64,000 nucleotides of DNA. Source: an uncultured Sphingomonadaceae bacterium (GTDB lineage: Bacteria > Pseudomonadota > Alphaproteobacteria > Sphingomonadales > Sphingomonadaceae). Of the stretch, positions 34,104-42,216 are shown piece by piece. The translations under genes and the position numbers were made by a program. The notes under the pieces were generated by a model. The model saw nothing but the letters and a program-made list of their open reading frames with translations, did not search any database and was not told the DNA's origin. The stretch spans positions 310,001-374,000 of the forward strand of contig CANMQE010000002.1 of assembly GCA_947499975.1 (NCBI GenBank), in the 5' to 3' direction. The stretch's first letter is position 1. Every line of letters starts with the position of its first letter.

Positions 34104-34562
34104 ATGGCAATCGCCGAACATGACGACATAGATATCCTTGCAAAGGCGAAGCGCGCCCTGCCCGCCGACTACGCGCCTCGCGAGGATGAGGAATACATGT
34201 CGGAAAAGCAGATGAACTATTTCCGCATCCTTCTGCTGGAGTGGAAAAGAAGCATCGTGAAGGCCTCCGAAGGCACGTTGCAAAGCCTTCAGGACGGGCC
34301 AATTCGCGATTCCGACCTGAACGACCGTGCATCCAGCGAAACCGACTGGGGCATCGAACTGCGCACGCGAGATCGGCAGCGCAAGCTGATCTCCAAGATC
34401 GACGCGGCGCTGCGCCGGATCGACGATGGCGAATACGGCTGGTGCGACAAGACCGGCGAGCCGATCGGCATCAATCGCCTGATTGCGCGCCCGATCGCCA
34501 CGATGACCGTGGAAGCGCAGCAGGCGCACGAGCGCCGCGAGAAAGTCTCTCGCGACAGCTGA
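34104..34562 (+). CDS. dksA: RNA polymerase-binding transcription factor DksA
   Basis: A 152-residue DksA that binds the RNA polymerase secondary channel and, with ppGpp, mediates the stringent response. The coiled-coil region (MNYFRILLLEWKRSIVKASEGTLQ) contains the tip residues DRASSETDW. The finger region YGWCDKTGEPIGINRLIARPIATMTVEAQ keeps one of the four cysteines of the E. coli protein, as in zinc-independent alphaproteobacterial DksA. Monocistronic by spacing. Confidence 0.94.
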   Translation: MAIAEHDDIDILAKAKRALPADYAPREDEEYMSEKQMNYFRILLLEWKRSIVKASEGTLQSLQDGPIRDSDLNDRASSETDWGIELRTRDRQRKLISKIDAALRRIDDGEYGWCDKTGEPIGINRLIARPIATMTVEAQQAHERREKVSRDS

Positions 34563-34631
34563 TTCGGTAAAAGGCCGGGCAGCCACGCCCCCTGACCCGG
34601 ATCGGGACAGTCAAATAACGCGCCTGCCGCG

Positions 34632-34646
34632 TTAACTTCCGGTTAG
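34632..34646 (+). promoter_or_regulatory. CtrA-like box upstream of the PilZ gene
   Basis: TTAA, seven bases, TTAG: one mismatch from the TTAA-N7-TTAA consensus of the cell-cycle regulator CtrA. It lies about 100 bases before the PilZ start. Confidence 0.4.
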
Positions 34647-34742
34647 CCTTTTTTCCGCAACCGTCCTCCTTGAAAAATCACCAGCCCGCAATGCGTTGCA
34701 AAAGCGGGGTCGCAATCGCAGTGATTCAAAGAGGCGTGCAGC

Positions 34743-35075
34743 ATGAGCAATTCCGAAACCCGCCAGGTCGATCGCGAGAACCTGTTGCTGCTGGCGCAAT
34801 TGCGCGTTGATGGCAGCGACTCCATTCACCGCGTGAAACTGCGCAACCTTTCGGTGGGCGGGATGATGGCCGAGGGGGCCGTAAAGGTCATGCGGGGCGC
34901 CCGTGTTGAGGTGGAACTGCGCAATCTGGGCTGGATCGAAGGCACTGTGGCGTGGAAGCAGGATGACCGCTTCGGCATTGCCTTCGTGGACGAAATCGAC
35001 CCCGGGCGCGTGCGCAATCCGCCCACAGGCGGCGATGCAGCCAATGCCAATGATGCCGCGCCGAACGGGGCCTAG
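34743..35075 (+). CDS. PilZ domain protein
   Basis: A 110-residue single PilZ domain, a cyclic-di-GMP receptor class. The NLSVGGMMAEGA motif and the GWIEGTVAWKQDDRFGIAF end are clear. The N-terminal arginine motif (RxxxR) is imperfect (VDRENLLLLAQLRVDG), so ligand binding is uncertain. No effector domain is attached. It may affect motility or division, as related proteins do in Caulobacter. Confidence 0.87.
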   Translation: MSNSETRQVDRENLLLLAQLRVDGSDSIHRVKLRNLSVGGMMAEGAVKVMRGARVEVELRNLGWIEGTVAWKQDDRFGIAFVDEIDPGRVRNPPTGGDAANANDAAPNGA

Positions 35076-35127
35076 CTGCAGCGTATTTGCGGACGGTTGA
35101 AATTACGCCCGGCCGCTATCAGCGCGG

Positions 35128-36645
35128 TTGAAGCGAATGGCCCTGCGGCCTATCGCAAGGGCCATGTTCCGGGCGCGCAAATTGATCCTTACAGCGATGT
35201 GCATGGGCCTTGTCGCCTGCGGCCAGAGCGATGAGGGCGCGATCGATATCGCGCTGATCGGCTCTCCCGAAACCACGCTGACCAGCAGCATGCGCCTTTC
35301 CCCCCCGGCCCAGCACGTGCGGGCGGCCACCCAGTCGGGCCTTGTGGCTCTCAATCCGCAGGGCGAAACGGTGCCGGCACTGGCGGAACGCTGGATCGTC
35401 ACCGATGACGGGCGCAGCTTCATCTTCCGTTTGCGCGAGGGCTCCTGGCCCGACGGCAGCGAGATGACCGCGGCCAGCGCGCGTGACGCCCTGATGGAAG
35501 CGATAGAGGGCCTGCGCGGTACTTCGCTCGGGCTCGATCTTGAACCGGTAGAAGAAGTGCGCGCGATGGCCGGCCGCGTGATCGAACTGCGCCTTTCCAC
35601 GCCCGAACCTTACCTGTTGCAGATGCTGGCCCAGCCGGAGCTTGCCCTGCGCCAGCCCGGCGGCGAAACCGGCCCGATGACGCTGCAGCGCGAGGAGGAC
35701 GCGCTCACCCTGACGTTCAAGCCGCCGCTGGAGCGCGGCCTGCCTGAAAGCGAGGACTGGGAAGAAAATGTGCGCGATATCCGCCTGCACGTCGAACCCG
35801 CTGCAGAGGCGATCGCCATGTTCGACAGCGGCGCGGTGCAGACGGTGATAGGCGGAACGCTTGCCGATCTCGTCCTCGTGGAAACCGGGCCGCTTTCATC
35901 GGGCACATTGCGGCTGGATTCCACTTTCGGCCTCTTCGGCCTGCAGGTACGCGCGCAGGATGGGCTGCTGTCCAACACCAGCGTTAGGGAAGGGCTGGCG
36001 ATGGCGATTGATCGTCCAGCGCTGATGGCGCGCTACAATATCGGCGGCTGGGTGCCCACTACCCGGCCCGTTTCACCGGGCCTGCCGGGCGATCCCGGCC
36101 TGATCCGCGAACGCTGGCAGGACGAGCCTGTTGCGGACCTGCGTGAAGAAGCGGCAGCGCGCATCACGGCCTGGCGCCAGCAGTTCGACGACGGCGATCT
36201 CTCACAGCCGGTGCTCGTGACGATCGCGCTGCCGGAGGGGCCGGGGTGGGACCTGTTCTTCGACGATCTTGCCGGGCAATTGGCAACCATCGGGATGCGG
36301 CTGGAGCGCGCGGACGATGCCCGCCAGGCGGATTTCCTGCTGGTGGACCGCGTGGCCCGCTATCCCGCGCCGCGGTGGTTCCTCAACCAGTTCAATTGCG
36401 AACTGGATCGCGGCCTGTGCGAGGAAGAGGTCGATGCGCTAATCGAGGAGGCCATGGCGGAAACGAACCCTGTTGCCCGTGCGCGCATGCTGGCGCGGGC
36501 GGAAGCGGAGCTGACCCTGGCCAACGTCTTCATCCCCTTCGGCGCGCCGCTACGATGGTCTCTGGTGCGCGGCGGACTGGATACCTTCGTGGCCAACCCC
36601 TACGCCTTCCATCCCTTGCCTGAACTGGCTGAAATACCCAGATAA
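35128..36645 (+). CDS. Lipoprotein solute-binding protein of the peptide ABC-transporter family (SBP_bac_5)
   Basis: A 505-residue family-5 substrate-binding protein. The frame starts with TTG at 35128, but ATGs at 35137 and 35164 are possible. The last gives the neatest lipoprotein signal (MFRARKLILTAMCMGLVAC with lipobox LVAC). TVPALAERWIVTDDGRSFIFRLREGSWPDG and the SVREGLAMAIDRPALMARYNIGG region are family landmarks. It would bind peptides or similar at the membrane, yet no permease or ATPase gene is adjacent, so it is an orphan. Confidence 0.88.
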   Translation: MKRMALRPIARAMFRARKLILTAMCMGLVACGQSDEGAIDIALIGSPETTLTSSMRLSPPAQHVRAATQSGLVALNPQGETVPALAERWIVTDDGRSFIFRLREGSWPDGSEMTAASARDALMEAIEGLRGTSLGLDLEPVEEVRAMAGRVIELRLSTPEPYLLQMLAQPELALRQPGGETGPMTLQREEDALTLTFKPPLERGLPESEDWEENVRDIRLHVEPAAEAIAMFDSGAVQTVIGGTLADLVLVETGPLSSGTLRLDSTFGLFGLQVRAQDGLLSNTSVREGLAMAIDRPALMARYNIGGWVPTTRPVSPGLPGDPGLIRERWQDEPVADLREEAAARITAWRQQFDDGDLSQPVLVTIALPEGPGWDLFFDDLAGQLATIGMRLERADDARQADFLLVDRVARYPAPRWFLNQFNCELDRGLCEEEVDALIEEAMAETNPVARARMLARAEAELTLANVFIPFGAPLRWSLVRGGLDTFVANPYAFHPLPELAEIPR

Positions 36646-36666
36646 GGATGAAGGAGAGACGGTTTC

Positions 36667-37137
36667 ATGTCCAATCCGCCCGAATCGAAGCTGACGGTGA
36701 TCGAGCCGACCACATCCGAAGGCGCAGCCCGCCCGCGCGCCATGCGTTTTGGCGACGATCTGCCGATCGGCAAGGACCCGGCCTCGATCCGCCGCCGGAT
36801 AGAGGCGATGGAGATGGTTCTGGAACGCAGCTTCATCATTCCGGGCCTCAATCGCCCGGTGGGGCTGGATGCCGTGATCGGTCTGGTGCCGGTCGTGGGC
36901 GATATCATCGCCATGGGCATGGGCGCGTGGATCGTGTGGGAAGCGCGCAATCTCGGCCTTCCCAAATGGAAACTGTGGCGCATGGGCGGCAATGTCGCCT
37001 TCGATACCGCCGTTGGCGCGGTGCCGGTGGTGGGCGACGTGTTCGATTTCATGTTCCGCTCCAACACCCGCAACCTGCGCATCGTGAAAAAGCACCTCGA
37101 CAAGCATCATCCCGAAACACGGGTGATCGAGCAGTAG
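36667..37137 (+). CDS. DUF4112 membrane protein
   Basis: A 156-residue protein of the DUF4112 family. The family motif GLDAVIGLVPVVGDIIAMGMGAWIVW and its repeat-like partner DTAVGAVPVVGDVFDFMFRSN form two short membrane hairpins. Function unknown. It lies 21 bases after the binding-protein gene and 36 before kynA, all in one direction. Confidence 0.88.
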   Translation: MSNPPESKLTVIEPTTSEGAARPRAMRFGDDLPIGKDPASIRRRIEAMEMVLERSFIIPGLNRPVGLDAVIGLVPVVGDIIAMGMGAWIVWEARNLGLPKWKLWRMGGNVAFDTAVGAVPVVGDVFDFMFRSNTRNLRIVKKHLDKHHPETRVIEQ

Positions 37138-37173
37138 TTTCAACCGTCACCGCTTTGCCCTAAGGCATTCTGC

Positions 37174-37968
37174 ATGGCCCAGCGCGACGTAACCTATTCA
37201 TCCTATCTCGATCTCGAGCGCATACTGTCTGCGCAGCATCCTGCCTCGCAAGCGCATGACGAGTTTCTGTTCATCATCGTTCACCAGGCCAGCGAACTCT
37301 GGCTGAAGCTGTGCCTGCACGAGCTGGAGGCCGCACGCGAACTGGTGATCGCAGACAATCTCGGCCCGGCGTTCAAGATGCTGGCCCGCGTGGCGCAGGC
37401 GCAGAGGCAGCTGATCGCCAGCTGGGATGTGCTTTCCACCATGACGCCGCATGACTATTCGCTGATTCGCCCGCATCTGGGCAATTCCAGCGGTTTCCAG
37501 TCGGCGCAGTACCGCTTGATGGAATTCATCATGGGCGGCCGCAATCCCGATATGGTGACCATGCACGAGGCGACGCCTGAGGTGGCCAACAAGCTCAATG
37601 CCGAACTTGCGCGACCCAGCCTCTATGGCGAGGTTCTACGCCTGCTGCAGCGGCGCGGCTTCGCCATTCCCGAGGAACTGTTGAAGAGCGATCTGAAAGC
37701 CCCGCACGAGCCGCTGGACACGGTGACGGAGGCGTGGGCGCATGTCTATCGCGATCCGCAGCGCTATTGGGACCTTTACGAACTGGCGGAAAAACTGGTG
37801 GACCTGGAATACCATTTCCAGCGCTGGCGTTTCGGCCATCTTAAGACCGTGGAACGGATCATCGGGTTCAAGCGCGGTACGGGCGGCACGGCTGGCGTGC
37901 CCTATCTGGAAAGCGTGCTGAAGCTGGGCTTCTTCCCCGAACTGCTGGCCGTGAGGACCGAGATTTGA
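37174..37968 (+). CDS. kynA: Tryptophan 2,3-dioxygenase
   Basis: A 264-residue haem dioxygenase opening the indole ring of tryptophan to N-formylkynurenine. Clear landmarks: TYSSYLDLERILSAQHP, HDEFLFIIVHQASELWLKL (active-site histidine), SGFQSAQYRLMEFIMG, and the C-terminal HLKTVERIIGFKRGTGGTAGVPYL haem-binding region. The next gene is kynureninase, overlapping by four bases, so this is a tryptophan catabolic operon. A formamidase gene is not in sight. Confidence 0.97.
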   Translation: MAQRDVTYSSYLDLERILSAQHPASQAHDEFLFIIVHQASELWLKLCLHELEAARELVIADNLGPAFKMLARVAQAQRQLIASWDVLSTMTPHDYSLIRPHLGNSSGFQSAQYRLMEFIMGGRNPDMVTMHEATPEVANKLNAELARPSLYGEVLRLLQRRGFAIPEELLKSDLKAPHEPLDTVTEAWAHVYRDPQRYWDLYELAEKLVDLEYHFQRWRFGHLKTVERIIGFKRGTGGTAGVPYLESVLKLGFFPELLAVRTEI

Positions 37969-39191
37969 CCGACTGGAACGCCGAAGCGCAGCGCCTGGAC
38001 GCCGCCGATCCGCTGGCGCCGCATCGTGGGGAGTTCCTGCTGGATGATGCGGTCGCCTACCTCGATGGCAATTCGCTGGGCGCGCTGCCCAAGGCGACGC
38101 CAGCCCGCATAGGGGGCGTGGTGCAGGAAGAGTGGGGCAAGGGCCTGATCTCGAGCTGGAATACGGCGAACTGGATCGATCTGCCCCAGCGTATCGGCGC
38201 AAAGATCGCCCCGCTGGTGGGCGCGCAGGGAAACGAGGTGGTGGTGGCAGACAGCGTCTCCATCAACCTCTTCAAACTCATCAGCGCCGCGCTCGCGATG
38301 CAGAAGGGCCGCAAGGTCGTGCTGTCCGAACCCGGCAATTTTCCCACCGATCTCTACATGATCGAAGGGCTGGAGGCGCAGGGCCTGGCCGAGCGGCGCT
38401 TGGCGGATCGAGCTAGCATTGAAGACGCGCTGGACGATGACGTGGCGCTGCTGCTGCTGACCCACGTTCACTACAAGTCCGGCGCGATGTTCGACATGGC
38501 CCGGTTGACGCAGGCCGCGCACGATGCGGGCGCGCTGGTGCTGTGGGATCTTTCGCACAGCGTGGGCGCGGTGCCGGTGGACCTGAACGGCGCGGGCGCG
38601 GATTTTGCTGTAGGCTGCGGCTACAAATATCTGAACGGCGGCCCCGGCGCGCCGGCCTTCGCCTTCGTGGCGGAGCGGCATCACGCTTCGCTCCGGCAAC
38701 CGCTCAGCGGCTGGATGGGGCATGCCAAGCCTTTCGAATTCTCGGATGATTACAAACCCGCACCGGGCGTGGACCAGCTATTATGCGGCACGGCACCGAT
38801 CATCTCGATGAGCGCGCTAAACGTCGGCGTGGAACTGATGGCGGGAATCGGGATCGAGGCGCTGGTGTCAAAATCGCGCGCCATGTCGGAATTCACGCGC
38901 AAGGCCATGGCCGAGCTGGTGCCCGAACTGCCGTGCATCTCGCCTGACGATCCGCAGGCGCGCGGCAGCCAGCTCTCCTTCCGGCACGATCATGCCTACG
39001 AGCTTTGTCAGGCCCTGATCGCGCGCCGCGTGATCGGAGACTTTCGCGCGCCCGACATCCTGCGCCTCGGCTTCGCGCCCGCCTATGTCCGCTTCGCCGA
39101 TTGCTGGCGTGCGGTGAGCGAATTGCGCGACCTGCTGGACAGTGGCGAATGGACAAGGCCGCAATACGCGGAGCGCGCCGCCGTTACATAG
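37965..39191 (+). CDS. kynU: Kynureninase
   Basis: A 408-residue PLP hydrolase converting kynurenine to anthranilate and alanine. YLDGNSLGALPKAT, GLISSWNTANWIDLP, the cofactor aspartate LVLWDLSHSVGAVPVDL and the PLP lysine in VGCGYKYLNGGPGAP are all present. It starts with TTG, the TGA of kynA lying within TTGA. Anthranilate can feed tryptophan or quinolone-type synthesis; the direction here is unknown. Confidence 0.96.
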   Translation: MTDWNAEAQRLDAADPLAPHRGEFLLDDAVAYLDGNSLGALPKATPARIGGVVQEEWGKGLISSWNTANWIDLPQRIGAKIAPLVGAQGNEVVVADSVSINLFKLISAALAMQKGRKVVLSEPGNFPTDLYMIEGLEAQGLAERRLADRASIEDALDDDVALLLLTHVHYKSGAMFDMARLTQAAHDAGALVLWDLSHSVGAVPVDLNGAGADFAVGCGYKYLNGGPGAPAFAFVAERHHASLRQPLSGWMGHAKPFEFSDDYKPAPGVDQLLCGTAPIISMSALNVGVELMAGIGIEALVSKSRAMSEFTRKAMAELVPELPCISPDDPQARGSQLSFRHDHAYELCQALIARRVIGDFRAPDILRLGFAPAYVRFADCWRAVSELRDLLDSGEWTRPQYAERAAVT

Positions 39192-39231
39192 GGCCGTCAC
39201 ATAGGCCGTCAAATGGGCGCGGAGGCGGGCA

Positions 39232-39432
39232 CTAAAGCCCGAAACCGGGCTTCGGCGCCAAGTCCGCCAGTGCCAGCCGCACGGCTGGCTTGCTTTCGGG
39301 ATGGATATGGTCCGTCATGAACGCGCCAAGGGCGGCTGCGCTCCCGAGGATGACCAGCATCATCAGCACGCACCACGCCCGCTGGGCAGGGCCCAAGCGG
39401 TGTTCGACGGCAGGATATTCACAGTTAGCCAT
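39232..39432 (-). CDS. Small hypothetical membrane protein
   Basis: A 66-residue reading frame with one transmembrane helix (AWCVLMMLVILGSAAALGAF) and a short periplasmic tail. It matches no family I know. Codon use fits the genome and it lies alone between kynU and the ankyrin gene. It could still be a chance frame, hence the moderate score. Confidence 0.5.
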   Translation of the reverse strand: MANCEYPAVEHRLGPAQRAWCVLMMLVILGSAAALGAFMTDHIHPESKPAVRLALADLAPKPGFGL

Positions 39433-39572
39433 AACCGCACCACGCTAGGCGCACCCGGTTTACGACGGGTTAAACGCCAGCGCGCAGGCGCGAGTGCCGA
39501 AATGCCCGTGTCTGGGATTGGGTGGGAAGCGGAACTTGCGTTTTTCGGGTCGCGTCTTCAATCTATGTAACT

Positions 39573-40260
39573 ATGAACTTTGCTAAGAGATTGCTGGTGG
39601 GCCTCAGCTTTGTCGTTGCATCGTGTCAGTTGCCAATGTCCTCAAGTGGCTCTGATCAATTTCTTGCCGATTTTGAGCATGGCGAATTGTCGGACCGAGA
39701 AATTTCCTCAAATATCAATGCCTTGGATGAGAATGGACAGACCCCTCTCTATCGTGCGGCGAATGCAAGGTCGCCTGATACTGTATTGATTGAAAAGCTC
39801 CTTGAGGCGGGGGCCAATCCTTTTATGGGGCAGGGCAATGGCCAATACCCAATTCGAGCTATTCTCAGTCTTGAAAATACCAAACTGTTCGAGGTGGCGG
39901 CTTGTTCAAGGGTAACAGTGCCTCCACAGAAGTTCGCACCAATCGATGGCAACAGTGTCTTCGATCGTTACTCTACGATCGTTCACGACGCGGCTGTGAG
40001 AGGAACAGCCGAAAACATCCACTCCTTAGCCGGCTGTGGATATGACTTGAACGAGGAAAACGGTATGGGCCAAACCCCGATCGTCATGGCAGCCGGGGGT
40101 GAATGCTGACACGTTTCAGGCTCTCTTGTCGAACGGAGCAAATCCAGATTATGCAACAGACACTTTGGCCAGGGTATGTGGTCGAATAACTCGGAAACCA
40201 TTAGCCAGCGTCAAGGAAGAATACATCCTTTCTCTCCGCCAACACGGGTTCAATTGCTGA
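39573..40260 (+). pseudogene. Ankyrin-repeat lipoprotein gene interrupted by a one-base frameshift
   Basis: The frame from 39573 codes a lipoprotein signal (MNFAKRLLVGLSFVVASC) and ankyrin repeats (DENGQTPLYRAANARSPDTVLIEKLLEAGANP, IHSLAGCGYDLNEENGMGQTPIVMAA) but stops at 40107-40109. The next frame continues the repeat at once (NADTFQALLSNGANPDYATDTLARVCGR) to a stop at 40258. Removing one G from the G5 run at 40095-40099 restores one 229-residue protein. GC content is clearly below the neighbours, suggesting recent acquisition. A sequencing error in the homopolymer is the alternative. Confidence 0.8.
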
Positions 40261-40381
40261 CGTCCGCAAAGCGGTCGTCTTCAGACAAACCGGTGTTCGA
40301 CCGTAGCTGGCCAAGCCGCGTAGCTTTTTCTGCCGCAGCCCTTGGCCGCATCGAATGCGACAGGGCCAGCACGATGGGCCG

Positions 40382-40990
40382 TCATTCTTCCAGCTCGATA
40401 TCCCAATACAGCCAGTCCCGCCAGGTTTCGTGCAGATAGTTGGGCGGGAAGGCCTTGCCATGCTGCTGCAATTGCCAGCTGGTGGGGCGGATCGGCTTGA
40501 TCTGCAATTGCATGCCTGCCTCTTTCGGCGTGCGACCGCCTTTCCTCATGTTGCACGGCGCGCAGGCGGTGGCGATGTTCTCCCACGTGGTCTTGCCGCC
40601 CTGCCGGCGCGGGATCACGTGATCGTAGGTGAGGTGCTGCTGGCTGCCGCAATACTGGCAGGAGAAACGATCGCGCAGGAACAGGTTGAAGCGGGTGAAG
40701 GCGGGAAATTCGCTGGTTTTCACATATTGCCGTAGCGCGATGACGGATGGCACCTGCATGTCCAGCGATTGCGAATGCACGGCGCGGTCGTAACTCGCCA
40801 CGATATCCACCCGCTCCAGAAACACCGCCTTGATCGCGGTCTGCCACGGCCACAGGCTGAGCGGGTAATAGGACAGCGGCGTGTAATCTGCATTGAGCAC
40901 GAGTGCCGGGCAGCTATCCAGCGTCCGGGTCGGGTCCTCCGCCGCGCTCCGGAATTTCGCGGCCCGTTCGATCAGTTCGGCTTTGAACAC
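40382..40990 (-). CDS. HNH endonuclease family protein
   Basis: A 202-residue protein with a C-terminal HNH domain: CQYCG and CAPCN zinc knuckles flank the DHVIPRRQGGKTTWEN core. The N-terminal half (ALVLNADYTPLSYYPLSLWPWQTAIKAVFLERVDIVA) is the conserved partner region seen in a stand-alone family widespread in alphaproteobacteria and cyanobacteria. It probably nicks or cleaves DNA, but it is not linked to restriction or phage genes, so its role is unknown. Confidence 0.9.
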   Translation of the reverse strand: MFKAELIERAAKFRSAAEDPTRTLDSCPALVLNADYTPLSYYPLSLWPWQTAIKAVFLERVDIVASYDRAVHSQSLDMQVPSVIALRQYVKTSEFPAFTRFNLFLRDRFSCQYCGSQQHLTYDHVIPRRQGGKTTWENIATACAPCNMRKGGRTPKEAGMQLQIKPIRPTSWQLQQHGKAFPPNYLHETWRDWLYWDIELEE

Positions 40991-41112
40991 TCTGGTGTCC
41001 TCCCTGATACGTTAGAAAATGCACTTGCACGCAGATGCGTCAAGCCTGTTACAGACAGGCTATCCACAGTGATATTCACAAGCCCCCCGATAATGACCTA
41101 TTGCAAACCCGC

Positions 41113-41970
41113 ATGATCGTTACCCGTTTCGCCCCCAGTCCCAATGGTCCGCTGCACCTGGGCCACGCCTATTCGGCGGTTATAGCGCATGATCTGGCGC
41201 GTGATGCGGGCGGGCGTTTCCTGCTGCGGATAGAGGATATCGACGGCGCGCGATCGCGCCCGGAACTGGCGGACGATTTCCGCCGCGACCTGGAATGGCT
41301 GGGGCTGGAATGGGAAGAGGTGCCTCCACAATCCACGCGGCTGGACAGCTACGAGGCAGCCGCGCGCCGCCTGATGGGGGAGGGCTTGCTCTACCGCTGT
41401 ACCTGCACGCGCGCGCAAATCCAGTCGCTGGAGCCGCGCATGGGGCCGGAAGGGCTGGTGTATCCCGGCACGTGCAGGGGAGAGCGGTGCGATCCCTCCC
41501 GCCCGTCCGCCCTGCGGCTGGACATGGAGGCGGCAATGGCGCGGGTTGGCGAGATCACCTGGGAAGATGCGGAGGCAGGGAAGATCAGCGCAGATCCGCG
41601 CGAGTTCGGCGACGTGGTGCTGGTGCGCAAGGATGCGCCCGCCAGCTATCATCTGGCGGCCACGCTGGACGATGCCGCCGACGCGGTTACGCTGGTGACA
41701 CGGGGGCGGGACCTGTTCTTTGCCAGCCACATCCACCGCGTGTTGCAGGCGCTGCTGGATCTGCCGGTGCCGCGCTGGCACCACCACCAGCTGCTGCTGG
41801 ACGAGGACGAAAAGAAGCTCGCCAAGAGCCGCCAGTCCGGCGAAAGCGGGCTGGGCCTTTCCGCCATGCGTCAGGCGGGCGATGATGGCCGCGCGCTTGC
41901 CGATCGGCTGCGTATGGGCCAAATGCCGTGTGGAATTACGCTGTCGCGCTTCCCACATGGGGTATCATGA
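41113..41970 (+). CDS. gluQ: Glutamyl-Q tRNA(Asp) synthetase
   Basis: A 285-residue truncated glutamyl-tRNA synthetase lacking the anticodon-binding domain, which activates glutamate and joins it to queuosine-34 of tRNA-Asp. The HIGH-type motif HLGH is at residues 15-18, the KMSKS-type KKLAKS near 240, and a zinc site comes from CTCT and CRGERC. The start at 41113 follows codon-use change; the frame opens earlier at 41035. queC of the same pathway is encoded at 10.9 kb. Confidence 0.95.
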   Translation: MIVTRFAPSPNGPLHLGHAYSAVIAHDLARDAGGRFLLRIEDIDGARSRPELADDFRRDLEWLGLEWEEVPPQSTRLDSYEAAARRLMGEGLLYRCTCTRAQIQSLEPRMGPEGLVYPGTCRGERCDPSRPSALRLDMEAAMARVGEITWEDAEAGKISADPREFGDVVLVRKDAPASYHLAATLDDAADAVTLVTRGRDLFFASHIHRVLQALLDLPVPRWHHHQLLLDEDEKKLAKSRQSGESGLGLSAMRQAGDDGRALADRLRMGQMPCGITLSRFPHGVS

Positions 41971-42194
41971 ACACAATTCTCATTATCCTTCTCGCCATTT
42001 TCGCCATCATGGCCGCCGTATCGCTGGTGCGCGGTATCGTAGCCTTCCTGCAGACCACCAAGGTGGATCTGGAAAGCGGCGGCGAGAATTCGAAACTGCT
42101 GATGGATCGGCAGAACAAGGCGATGTTCGCGCGTATCAAGTACCAGGCGCTGGCAATCGTGGTGGTGGCCGTGCTGCTGATGGTGAACAGCTAG
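41967..42194 (+). CDS. HIG1-like twin-transmembrane protein
   Basis: A 75-residue protein with two hydrophobic helices (about 3-28 and 56-73) around a polar segment ending in MDRQNKAMFARIKYQ, the signature of the HIG1 domain. In bacteria and mitochondria such proteins associate with respiratory complexes. Its ATG overlaps the gluQ stop (ATGA). Confidence 0.85.
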   Translation: MNTILIILLAIFAIMAAVSLVRGIVAFLQTTKVDLESGGENSKLLMDRQNKAMFARIKYQALAIVVVAVLLMVNS

Positions 42195-42216
42195 ACGACC
42201 ACCCGGGATCGGGCGA

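Noticed and set aside
40382..40990. HNH gene as part of a restriction or mobile element
   Set aside because: No methylase, recombinase or repeat lies nearby, and the family is a common stand-alone gene in alphaproteobacteria.
41044..41060. Small palindrome GCCTGT-TACAG-ACAGGC with a nearby TATCCACAG DnaA-like box
   Set aside because: A single imperfect box and a short palindrome do not make a replication origin.
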